A stretch of 64,000 nucleotides of DNA from a bacterium (GTDB lineage Bacteria > Zhuqueibacterota > Zhuqueibacteria > Oleimicrobiales > Geothermoviventaceae): assembly GCA_028275345.1 (NCBI GenBank), contig JAPWUV010000004.1:237712-301711 (forward strand). Direction: 5' to 3'. Below the pieces are notes generated by a model. It saw only the letters and a list, made by a program, of their open reading frames with translations, was not told where the DNA came from and made no database searches. A program made the position numbers and the translations under genes. Shown piece by piece: positions 46,905 to 55,366 of the stretch; the stretch's first letter is position 1; each line of letters opens with the position of its first letter.

Positions 46905-48272
46905 ATGATGGGACGCGGTCGACGAAGAATCCTGTGCGCCATCTTGGTCATCCCTGTCCTCGCGTTGGGTTGCGGGACGGCGCGTCGAAGTGGGGCACCG
47001 AAGGGCTTTGTGACCGTGACGGGCACGCAGTTTGTACTGGACGGGCGGCGATATTGCTTCCTCGGCACGAATGTCTGGTACGGGCTGAATCTCGGCGCCG
47101 ACACCCTGGGCGGCGACCGGGAACGGCTGGCGCGTGAACTCGACAGGCTGTGCGATCTGGGAATCCGAAACCTGCGCGTGATGGGTGCGTCCGAGGGAGA
47201 GCAGTTCAATACGGTCCGCCCTTGCATTCAGCCGGCGCCGCGGAGCTACCGAGAGACGATGCTCCGCGGGCTGGACGTCCTTTTGGCAGAAATGGGCAAG
47301 CGGGGAATGCGGGCGGTGATCTACCTGAACAACTATTGGGAATGGTCCGGAGGCATGGCGCAGTACCTGGCCTGGGTCAAGAACGTCCCGGTCCCGAACC
47401 CCGGTCTCCCTCCGTTCCGCTGGGACGAGTTCATGAATTTCAGCGCCGGCTTTTACAGGGATTCCACGGCCAATGATTGGTACCGCCAATACGTGCGGCA
47501 TGTCGTGCTCCGGACGAACACGGTCACCGGCGTCCCTTATCGCGAGGACCCAACCATCATGGCCTGGCAATTGGCCAACGAGCCTCGGCCGGGCTGGGGA
47601 GAGGTCTCTAAGGCCAATTTCGAAGCTTTCGCCCAATGGATCGACCGGACGGCGCAGTACATCAAGTCGCTGGATCCCAATCACCTGGTCTCTACGGGGA
47701 GCGAGGGGCTCGTCGGCTGCAACGGGGATGAGGAGCTTTATCTGCAGACGCATCGCTTCGATTCGGTCGACTACATGACGTTCCACCTCTGGGTGCTCAA
47801 CTGGTCTTGGTTCGACCCGCTGCGGCCCGAGGAGACGTACAGCTCCGCGCTGGAGAAGGCGCTCGATTACATCCGGAAACACGCCGAATACGCCGCCCGG
47901 GTTGGCAAGCCTCTCGTGCTCGAGGAATTTGGGATCCCCCGGGACCGACACAGTTACGACCCGCGATCCACGACGACGTATCGCGACCGTTACTACGAAG
48001 CCGTCTTCGCGGCCATCTACGAAAGCGCTGCGGCGGGAGGTCCGCTGGTCGGCAGCAACTTCTGGGCTTGGGGCGGAGAGGGACGGCCCCGCGATCCGCA
48101 GGATCCCACCTGGAAGCCGGGCGATCCGTACACGGGCGATCCGCCGCAGGAGCCGCAAGGCAGGAACTCCGTCTTCGACTGTGACTCTTCCACTCTGGCT
48201 GTGCTGAAGAAGTGGGCGGCGAAGATGGACGCGCTCAATGTGGACATGCCAAGTCGCCGTCCCCGGCGCTGA
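46905..48272 (+). CDS. GH5 endo-beta-mannanase lipoprotein
   Basis: A 455-residue predicted lipoprotein with lipobox LALGC (Cys near residue 23), starting at ATG 46905 nine bases after the previous stop. The family 5 barrel covers most of the protein. The acid/base is Glu226 in QLANEPRPGW and the nucleophile Glu341 in LEEFGIPRD. The NWVW/NYWEWSGG and YREDPTIMAWQLANEP patterns match the mannanase branch of GH5 (subfamily 7 type). It should cut mannan or galactomannan near the cell surface. With GH26 and the other GH5-type enzymes it gives the locus several endo-acting enzymes with different anchoring. Confidence 0.9.
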   Translation: MMGRGRRRILCAILVIPVLALGCGTARRSGAPKGFVTVTGTQFVLDGRRYCFLGTNVWYGLNLGADTLGGDRERLARELDRLCDLGIRNLRVMGASEGEQFNTVRPCIQPAPRSYRETMLRGLDVLLAEMGKRGMRAVIYLNNYWEWSGGMAQYLAWVKNVPVPNPGLPPFRWDEFMNFSAGFYRDSTANDWYRQYVRHVVLRTNTVTGVPYREDPTIMAWQLANEPRPGWGEVSKANFEAFAQWIDRTAQYIKSLDPNHLVSTGSEGLVGCNGDEELYLQTHRFDSVDYMTFHLWVLNWSWFDPLRPEETYSSALEKALDYIRKHAEYAARVGKPLVLEEFGIPRDRHSYDPRSTTTYRDRYYEAVFAAIYESAAAGGPLVGSNFWAWGGEGRPRDPQDPTWKPGDPYTGDPPQEPQGRNSVFDCDSSTLAVLKKWAAKMDALNVDMPSRRPRR

Positions 48273-48339
48273 CGCAAGCCTCCTCGGAGGGTGACCGCAC
48301 ACAGCAGGCCATGGTGAACCGAAGAGAAGAGGGAGCATC

Positions 48340-51141
48340 ATGGGTTCCAAACTCCTTTGGGTTTCGGCCGTGATCCTCATGGCCATGCCTGCCGTGGCCC
48401 AGGTTTACCTGGATCCCCATGCGCCGATCGAGGACCGCGTGCAGGATCTGCTCTCTCGGATGACCTTGGAGGAGAAAATTGGCCAGATGACCCAGGCCAA
48501 CCTCACGAATCTGCGCAGCATCGAGGACGTCAAGACGTACTACCTCGGTTCGGTCCTTTCCGGTGGAGGAGCCGCTCCGGCCGACAACAGCCCGAAAGGC
48601 TGGGCTGATACCTACGATCAGCTCCAGGCCAAGGCTCTCGAGACCCGGCTGCGGATCCCCATCCTCTACGGGATCGACGCCGTGCACGGGCACAATAACG
48701 TGCGGGGAGCGGTGATCTTCCCCCACAACATCGGCATGGGATGTACCTGGAATCCTGAGCTGATGCGGCGGGCTGCCCGCATCACCGCTTTGGAAGTCGC
48801 TGGAACCGGCATCGACTGGACCTTCGCCCCGTGCATTGCCGTCCCCCGGGATGAGCGCTGGGGCCGGACCTACGAGGGATTCGGCGAAACTCCGGAGATC
48901 ACCGAGTTGATGGCGGAGGCGGCAGTGCGCGGCTTCCAGGGGGATTCCCTCGGGGATCCCACCAGCATTGTCGCCTGCGCCAAGCACTACCTGGGCGACG
49001 GGGGGACCACCCGCGGCATCGACCAAGGTAACACCGAGGTGGATGAAGCCACGCTGCGCGCCATCCACCTCCCCGGCTACATCGCTGCCGTGCGGGCGGG
49101 CGTCCGAACGGTGATGGCCTCCTACAGCAGCTGGAATGGGGTGAAGATGCACGCCAACAAGTACCTCCTCACTGACGTGCTGAAAGGGGAGCTCGGATTC
49201 AAAGGCTTCATCGTTTCGGATTGGAATGCCATCGACCAGCTCGGTCCCGATTACGCGGCCAACGTCAAGACGGCGATCAATGCCGGAATCGACATGGCGA
49301 TGGTCCCGGATAAGTACGCGACCTTCTTCAACACCCTGAAGCGGCTGGTCCAGGACGGCGAAGTCCCCATGTCCCGGATCGACGATGCCGTGGCCCGGAT
49401 CCTGAGAGTGAAGTTCGAGCTCGGTCTGTTCGAGCGGCCGTTCACCGATCGCGCGCTCACCGACAGCGTGGGGTGTGCGAGCCATCGGGCGGTGGCGCGC
49501 GAGTGCGTGCGGCAATCGCTTGTCCTACTGAAGAAACGGAACGGGATCTTGCCCCTCAAGCGCGATCGCGGCAGGATTCTGGTGGCAGGTCCTGCGGCCG
49601 ACAACCTGGGCTACCAGTGCGGAGGCTGGACCATCAGCTGGCAGGGAGGAAGCGGGCGGATCACGGAGGGGACGACGATCCTGGAGGCCTTACGAGCCGG
49701 CGCCCGGGGCGCGGAGATCGTGTACTCCCCGGACGGCCAGGGCGTGGACTCCGCCGATGTGGCGGTGATCGCCATCGGAGAGAAGCCGTACGCGGAAGGT
49801 GCCGGAGACCGTGACGACTTGCACCTGCCTTCCGACCAGGTGGCGATCGTTCGGCGGATCAAGGAGAAAGGGATTCCCACGGTGGTCCTCCTGATTTCCG
49901 GGCGGCCGATGATCCTGGAGAACGTGCTACACTGGTGCGACGTGCTCTTCGCCGCCTGGCTTCCCGGCACGGAGGGAGCCGGCATCGCCGACGTCCTGTA
50001 CGGCGACTTTGCCCCGACCGGCCGCCTGACTCACTCCTGGCCTCGCTCGATGAAGCAGATCCCCATTAACGTGGGGGATCCATCCTACGAGCCGCTCTTC
50101 CCGTATCGACACGGGATCACGAGCCTCGAGGATTACGGCGCCGATGTTCCCCCCATTTTCCACTCCGGCGTGCTATTGAAGGATGGGAGTACGATCGAGC
50201 TGGCATTCAGCAAGCCCATGGCGGCTCCTTCGGGCACCGACGGATGGCAGGTGTGGGTGAACGGATCTGTGGCCCAGATCATCGCCGCGAGGTCGAAGTC
50301 CGGGGATCCTTTTGTGATCGAACTGGTCCTTGCGCGCCCAGCCAATGCGGGCGATTCCCTCTCGGTGGCCTACTCGCCGGGCTCCGCCCGAGCGCTGGAC
50401 GGTTCTGCGCTCGAGGCCTTCGGTCCCGTGGAGCTTTACAACCTCCGGAACGAGGGCTCGGGACCCCAGCCGATCCCGGGGCGTGTGGAGGCGGAGAATT
50501 ATTCCAGCTTCCAGGGCGTCACGCTCGTGCGAACCACGGATGAGGGTGGGGGAAGCGCTCTGGCCTCCTTCGACCGCACCGACTGGGCGGAATACGAGCT
50601 CATCGTACCGTCGGAAGGCGTGTATCAGGTGGCCCTGCGGGTGTCGTGCGCTACGGGGGCGGGACGAGTCGGACTTGTGCTCGGGGGGCAGGTGTTGGCT
50701 GTGCTCGACATCCCCGTCACTGGCGACTGGGAGAACTGGACCACCGTGACCACCCGCGTGACTCTCCCTGAGGGAATCCAGCGTCTCAAGGTGTTCGCGT
50801 TCATTGGGGGATTTCGGTTGAATTGGCTTGAGTTCGTCAAAGAGAGCGGGGTGGGCAGCGCCAGCGCCCCTTATCCCGCCGATTTCCGACTGTATCCTGC
50901 CAGCCCAAATCCCTTCTCAAAACGCACAGCGATCTACTTCTGGCTTCCGCGCGAGGCGCGGGTGACCCTATCGGTACATGACCTTCTCGGCCGGGAGCTG
51001 GAACGGCTCCTGGATGGCAGGGAAGGCCCGGGACTGCGCATGACAACGTGGGAGGCCGGCAACTATCCGAGCGGCATCTATCTGATCACGCTCGAAGCAT
51101 CGGGGGCTCGCAAGCTCCAACGCCTTGTCCTCGTCAAATGA
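48340..51141 (+). CDS. GH3 beta-glucosidase/exo-glucanase with CBM6 and T9SS domain
   Basis: A 933-residue secreted family 3 enzyme of the exo-beta-glucanase (ExoP-like) branch, distinct from the two PA14 types at the window start. ATG 48340 opens a signal peptide ending PAVAQ (residue 21). The GH3 barrel (about 25-360) holds the nucleophile Asp294 in FIVSDWNAID; the sandwich domain (about 390-600) follows. A linker domain (600-705) leads to a CBM6-like module (about 710-830, VEAENYSSFQG and FRLNWLEF). A T9SS sorting domain (845-933, ASPNPFSKRT) comes last. It probably releases terminal glucose or mannose from glucomannan oligosaccharides at the cell surface. The exact linkage preference is not clear. 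Confidence 0.9.
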   Translation: MGSKLLWVSAVILMAMPAVAQVYLDPHAPIEDRVQDLLSRMTLEEKIGQMTQANLTNLRSIEDVKTYYLGSVLSGGGAAPADNSPKGWADTYDQLQAKALETRLRIPILYGIDAVHGHNNVRGAVIFPHNIGMGCTWNPELMRRAARITALEVAGTGIDWTFAPCIAVPRDERWGRTYEGFGETPEITELMAEAAVRGFQGDSLGDPTSIVACAKHYLGDGGTTRGIDQGNTEVDEATLRAIHLPGYIAAVRAGVRTVMASYSSWNGVKMHANKYLLTDVLKGELGFKGFIVSDWNAIDQLGPDYAANVKTAINAGIDMAMVPDKYATFFNTLKRLVQDGEVPMSRIDDAVARILRVKFELGLFERPFTDRALTDSVGCASHRAVARECVRQSLVLLKKRNGILPLKRDRGRILVAGPAADNLGYQCGGWTISWQGGSGRITEGTTILEALRAGARGAEIVYSPDGQGVDSADVAVIAIGEKPYAEGAGDRDDLHLPSDQVAIVRRIKEKGIPTVVLLISGRPMILENVLHWCDVLFAAWLPGTEGAGIADVLYGDFAPTGRLTHSWPRSMKQIPINVGDPSYEPLFPYRHGITSLEDYGADVPPIFHSGVLLKDGSTIELAFSKPMAAPSGTDGWQVWVNGSVAQIIAARSKSGDPFVIELVLARPANAGDSLSVAYSPGSARALDGSALEAFGPVELYNLRNEGSGPQPIPGRVEAENYSSFQGVTLVRTTDEGGGSALASFDRTDWAEYELIVPSEGVYQVALRVSCATGAGRVGLVLGGQVLAVLDIPVTGDWENWTTVTTRVTLPEGIQRLKVFAFIGGFRLNWLEFVKESGVGSASAPYPADFRLYPASPNPFSKRTAIYFWLPREARVTLSVHDLLGRELERLLDGREGPGLRMTTWEAGNYPSGIYLITLEASGARKLQRLVLVK

Positions 51142-51378
51142 GCCAACCTGTCCACCCCGCCGGGGGCTGAGCCCCAGCCTCCGGGAATACTGCGCCGGTC
51201 GGAATCTGCGTGTCCAGTTCGGATGCGCTTCGGCAGATTGGCCGCCTCCGGAAGGCGGGAAGGGGCGATGCGCCCATTGCTTGGCGATCGGGGAGAGGTT
51301 ACATTTGACCGCGGTGCGGATGCTCGTACAGATGGGACGGCGGATAGCATCATGTCCACATCCCACGGAGGGAAGAAG

Positions 51379-53028
51379 ATGCAACGGCGAGTACCCGGGT
51401 TGCCGACGGCAACTCTCTTTCTGTTTCTTCTCTGCTGCCCGATCTCCGACGGCCTTTCGCAGGGTCCGGAGTCGTACGTCTCCGCGGTCTGGGTTGCCGA
51501 CCAGGGCGACGGTACGTACTGCAACCCCGTTCTGCATGCCGACTACTCGGACCCGGACGCAATCAGGGTGGGGGATTTCTACTACCTTGTGGCTTCCAGT
51601 TTCAACTGTGTGCCCGGTCTTCCCATTCTTCGCTCGCGCGACCTTGTGAACTGGAGGATCGTCGGCCATGCATTGCCGCGGCTGTCGCCGGAGGAATTCT
51701 TCCGCCGCCCGCAGCATGGGCGCGGGGTGTGGGCTCCCTCCATCCGCTACCACGCGGGCTCCTTCTACATCTACTACGGCGATCCGGATCACGGGATTTT
51801 CATGGTGCGGGCGGCACGACCGGAGGGACCCTGGAGCGATCCGGTTCTTGTGAAGGAAGCGCAGGGCTGGATCGACCCCTGCCCCCTCTGGGATGACGAC
51901 GGACGGGCCTACTTGGTCCATGCCTTTGCCCGCAGCGTCTCCGGAATCAAGAGTATCCTGGCGGTGAGCCCAATGAGCCCCGACGGTACGCGATTGATCG
52001 GGGACCCGGTGATCGTCTTCGACGGCCACGACGAACACCCGACGGTGGAGGGGCCGAAGTTCTACAAGTGGAATGGCTACTACTACATCTTCGCTCCAGC
52101 CGGGGGAGTGCCGACGGGGTGGCAGCTGGTGCTCCGTTCGCGCCACGTTTTCGGCCCGTACGAGGCGCGGGTGGTGTTGGCGCAAGGGCCGACGCAGATC
52201 AATGGTCCCCATCAGGGGGCGTGGGTGCGCACGGCAGCGGGGGAGGACTGGTTCCTGCACTTTCAGGACAAGGGTCCCTACGGCCGTGTGGTTCATTTGC
52301 AACCGATGCGGTGGGTAAATGGCTGGCCGGTGATCGGGGAGGATCCGGACGGCGACGGAGTGGGCCAGCCCGTCCTGCGCCACGCCAAGCCGCGTGTCAA
52401 AGGCCCCTTGCGCCTTGAGACGCCGGTGGAGTCGGACGAGTTCGATGGCGCCAGGATCGGGCTTCAGTGGCAGTGGCACGCGAATCCCTCGCCCACTTGG
52501 GCCATGTGCTTTCCTTCCCGGGGCGTGCTCCGTCTGTACTGCGAGCCATTACCCGAGCAGGCCCGGAGTCTCTGGGACGTGCCGAATCTGCTCTTGCAAA
52601 AGTTCCCCGCGCCGGAGTTCTGCGTGACGGTCAAAGTGTCCTTCCACCCGCTGAATGAGGGGGACCTCTTCGGCCTTCTGGTGATGGGAAGGGATTACTC
52701 GTACCTCGCGATCGAGCGGGAGGGAGGGCAGGTTTACCTCACTCGGGCTGTTTGTGTCGGGGCGGACCAAGGCGCGGGGGAGAGCGAAGCCGTCCGGCTT
52801 CCCCTCTCGTCGAACCGCGGCTACCTGCGTCTCCGAGTCGGGCAGGGAGCGCAATGTCATTTCGAGTACAGCGAGGATGGCCAAGGCTTCGCGGAGGTCG
52901 GGGAGCCTTTCGCAGCTCAGCGCGGTGTGTGGATCGGCGCCAAGTTTGGACTCTTCGCCCTGTGCAAGGGATCCTTCTTCGAAAAGGGGTACGCCGACGT
53001 GGACTGGGTCCGCGTGGGCAAGAACTGA
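51379..53028 (+). CDS. GH43 beta-xylosidase/alpha-L-arabinofuranosidase
   Basis: A 549-residue exported family 43 enzyme. ATG 51379 follows GGAGGGA at 51367-51373; a signal peptide covers about residues 1-28. The five-bladed propeller has the expected acidic triad: Asp58 in YSDPDAIRV (base), Asp166 in WIDPCPLWDDDG (pKa modulator) and Glu224 in TVEGPKFYK (acid). A C-terminal beta-sandwich (about 345-549) matches the arrangement of beta-xylosidase/arabinofuranosidase subfamilies. It would remove xylose or arabinose from hemicellulose, widening the locus beyond mannan. It lies 237 bases after the GH3 gene and may have its own promoter, which I could not identify. Confidence 0.9.
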   Translation: MQRRVPGLPTATLFLFLLCCPISDGLSQGPESYVSAVWVADQGDGTYCNPVLHADYSDPDAIRVGDFYYLVASSFNCVPGLPILRSRDLVNWRIVGHALPRLSPEEFFRRPQHGRGVWAPSIRYHAGSFYIYYGDPDHGIFMVRAARPEGPWSDPVLVKEAQGWIDPCPLWDDDGRAYLVHAFARSVSGIKSILAVSPMSPDGTRLIGDPVIVFDGHDEHPTVEGPKFYKWNGYYYIFAPAGGVPTGWQLVLRSRHVFGPYEARVVLAQGPTQINGPHQGAWVRTAAGEDWFLHFQDKGPYGRVVHLQPMRWVNGWPVIGEDPDGDGVGQPVLRHAKPRVKGPLRLETPVESDEFDGARIGLQWQWHANPSPTWAMCFPSRGVLRLYCEPLPEQARSLWDVPNLLLQKFPAPEFCVTVKVSFHPLNEGDLFGLLVMGRDYSYLAIEREGGQVYLTRAVCVGADQGAGESEAVRLPLSSNRGYLRLRVGQGAQCHFEYSEDGQGFAEVGEPFAAQRGVWIGAKFGLFALCKGSFFEKGYADVDWVRVGKN

Positions 53029-53037
53029 ACTGAAACG

Positions 53038-53053
53038 GCCCGCCGCAGCGGGC
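53038..53053 (+). terminator. Possible terminator hairpin after GH43
   Basis: GCCCGC (53038-53043) and GCGGGC (53048-53053) form a 6-base stem with a 4-base loop, ten bases after the GH43 stop and between convergent genes. No T-run follows, so the call is weak. Confidence 0.3.
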
Positions 53054-53250
53054 AGCGGCTCCGGAAAAGGCTTCCTCGCACCACCAGGGATGAGCTATTG
53101 TCCTGTCGCTCGAGCCCGGGCTTCGGCGCCGGTTCGCCTCCTGCGTCGGTCCAGCCTTTCGAGCGTGGCACGATTTGGAACTTCGGCAATAGGCCCGGCA
53201 GAAACTTCGTCCCTTCCCCCTGATCCCATAGCAAGCACGCCGCTACGTGG

Positions 53251-55179
53251 TCATCTCAGGACGAGAACCCGGGTCATCTTCCGGTTCCCCTCAGCCTGGA
53301 GTGTGATGAAGTACACTCCGGCCGGATGACGACTTGCATCCCACACGGCGGTTTTCAGACCCGGTCCCTGTCGACCGCTGGCAATGCGTTCGATCTCCCG
53401 ACCCAGCAGGTCGTACACGGCCAAGGTCACTTCCGCCTCGCGCGGGAGATGGTAGGTGATGGTGGTCTGCCGCGACGCGGGGTTCGGTTTGGCTGGGTAG
53501 AGCACGAAGGTCGCGGGGACGCTGGAAGTCACGGGGACGCCGGAGGTGACGGTCCGCCCCAATGCCACGTTAGTGGGAAGCGACCTCACGTCGCCCGCGT
53601 ACGCCCGCACCCGGTAGTAGTAGCAAGTGTCGGGTTCAAGGCCGCGGTCCACAAAGAGCGTGTCGTTCGGACCTACCGTGCCAACGACCACCCAGCCCGA
53701 GGTATCCGGAAAGCTACGCTCGATGAGGAACCCCTGCTCGTACGGTATTGCCTCACGCCATCGGAGGAGCAGTTCGGTGGAGGAGACCGGAGTAACCCGC
53801 AGCTCCGCCGGTGCCGGGATGTAGTCGGTGCGCCAGCAAAGCTGGTTCAGGTACTCCTCGAGGTTGGTGTAGCCATCGCCATCGCGGTCCTGTTTCTGGT
53901 CGTCCGGGTTGCTGGGATCGAGGCCATGGGATCGCTCCCAAGCATCGGCCATGCCGTCGTGGTCCTGGTCCTCCGGCACATCGTAGGTTCGGAGCTCGGG
54001 CCAACCGCCTACGTCCGTTGGGGTGTCGATGATCCCTTTTCCCGCCCCCCAGATGCCCCCGTAGGTGGCCGTGCCGGTGCGGGTTTCATGGGCGATCCTC
54101 TCGTCAATGGGGTCCCTCCGGGGGAGGCTGGCGCCTGCATCTGCGAGCACCAGCTGGAAGGCGATCTCCGGTTCGTGCGTCACCACCGAAGCCACGGGGA
54201 AGGGCTCATATGCCCGGATCGCGGATAGCCATCTGGGATTGCCCGGTTGCACGCCACCGGCCCAGTTGTCCGCCGTAATCAGCGGGAAGCCGTAGACGAA
54301 GTTGCCTTCCACGTACCAGCGGCCGAGGCTGTCGCTGGGATTGACGATGCGATTGCGCTTGTCCGGTTGAGTAGCCGGCCCGTATTTGTAGTAATTCTTC
54401 ACCAGGTTCTGATTGCCCGCCTCGCCGCCGTAGGCGCTGTTGAATCCCCAGTTGTAGATGACGTTGTTCCGGAAGTCGACGATCTCCCAATCGGGGTGTC
54501 CGTGGTAGCGGCTGCCGTTGAAGCGCGGGTTGCGGCTGGAGTGGTGGGCCAGGAGATTGTGGTGAAAGCTGGCGCCCATCCCTCCCCAGATGCCGCCGTA
54601 TCCGTGCGTGCCTTTGCTGTGGCACGAATAGTAAAGGCTCTCGGTGATAAAGCACCACTGCAGCGTCACGTTCCAGGAGTCGTAGGCCGAAGCCGCTTCG
54701 TCCACCCCCCAGCTGAAGCTGCAATGGTCGATGATGATGTTCGTATGCCCGCCTTTCACCCAGATCGCATCCACCTCCGTCTGGCTACTGTCCCCCGGCC
54801 GGACCCGCAGGTACCGGATGATGATATTGTTCGCATCCACAACGACACCGTAGTTGTACAAGCAAATCCCGTCGCCTGGCGCGGTTTGTCCCGCGATGGT
54901 CAGATTGCTGTTCTTAATGGTCAGCGGGCTCTGCAACTTGATGTTCCCGGATACCCGGAATACCACCGTCCGAGGGCCGGAGGTATTGACCGCCTCCCGC
55001 AGGCTGCCGGGACCGGAATCGTTGAGATTGGTGACCTCAATGACGCGACCGCCGCGGCCGCCCGTCGCGAAGCGGCCGAAACCCTCAGCACCCGGGAAAG
55101 CCGGGATCTGAGCCTGCGCAGTACCGATCCACAATTCTCCTGCCAGGACGAGGCAACAGATTGAAAAGCGTCTTACCAT
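53251..55179 (-). CDS. PL1-type pectate lyase with Fn3 and T9SS domain
   Basis: A 642-residue secreted polysaccharide lyase of the PL1 (PelB-like) right-handed beta-helix type, cleaving polygalacturonate by beta-elimination. The start is ATG 55179, with AGGAGG on the minus strand (55193-55188). The signal peptide ends TAQAQ (about residue 23). The helix domain (about 25-380) shows GGRGGRVIEVTNLNDSGPGS and the active-site face around NIIIDHCSFSWGVDEAAS. A thrombospondin-type calcium segment (DQDHDGMADAWE, DRDGDGYTNLEEYLN) lies at about 415-465. A fibronectin-III-like domain (470-550) and a T9SS sorting domain (about 560-642, PAKPNPASRQTT) follow. It adds pectin degradation to the region. Confidence 0.9.
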   Translation of the reverse strand: MVRRFSICCLVLAGELWIGTAQAQIPAFPGAEGFGRFATGGRGGRVIEVTNLNDSGPGSLREAVNTSGPRTVVFRVSGNIKLQSPLTIKNSNLTIAGQTAPGDGICLYNYGVVVDANNIIIRYLRVRPGDSSQTEVDAIWVKGGHTNIIIDHCSFSWGVDEAASAYDSWNVTLQWCFITESLYYSCHSKGTHGYGGIWGGMGASFHHNLLAHHSSRNPRFNGSRYHGHPDWEIVDFRNNVIYNWGFNSAYGGEAGNQNLVKNYYKYGPATQPDKRNRIVNPSDSLGRWYVEGNFVYGFPLITADNWAGGVQPGNPRWLSAIRAYEPFPVASVVTHEPEIAFQLVLADAGASLPRRDPIDERIAHETRTGTATYGGIWGAGKGIIDTPTDVGGWPELRTYDVPEDQDHDGMADAWERSHGLDPSNPDDQKQDRDGDGYTNLEEYLNQLCWRTDYIPAPAELRVTPVSSTELLLRWREAIPYEQGFLIERSFPDTSGWVVVGTVGPNDTLFVDRGLEPDTCYYYRVRAYAGDVRSLPTNVALGRTVTSGVPVTSSVPATFVLYPAKPNPASRQTTITYHLPREAEVTLAVYDLLGREIERIASGRQGPGLKTAVWDASRHPAGVYFITLQAEGNRKMTRVLVLR

Positions 55180-55366
55180 CGCAGGGGCCTCCTGTTCGCG
55201 CGCGGAGAATTCGGCATTGTCTGACCGTCGCCGGGTTCGCCCAAGGGGGGCAACCTTTCCGGGTTCTCTGTCGAGAGAACGCCTCGGGGTCTTGGAACGC
55301 AATCAATTTGCACCGATCTCATCGACATTCCGTGTCAAAGATCGTCACCTCCGCGGTGGACTGTAG

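Noticed and set aside
36615..48386. Very long minus-strand open frames opposite the mannan genes (for example 41036-43165 and 46419-48386)
   Set aside because: They are antisense to confident enzymes, rich in His, Arg and Pro, and have no family motifs or ribosome sites; they come from GC-rich codon use.
51163..51185. GC-rich hairpin after the GH3-CBM6 gene as a terminator
   Set aside because: The stem is short and imperfect and no T-run follows, so read-through into GH43 cannot be excluded.
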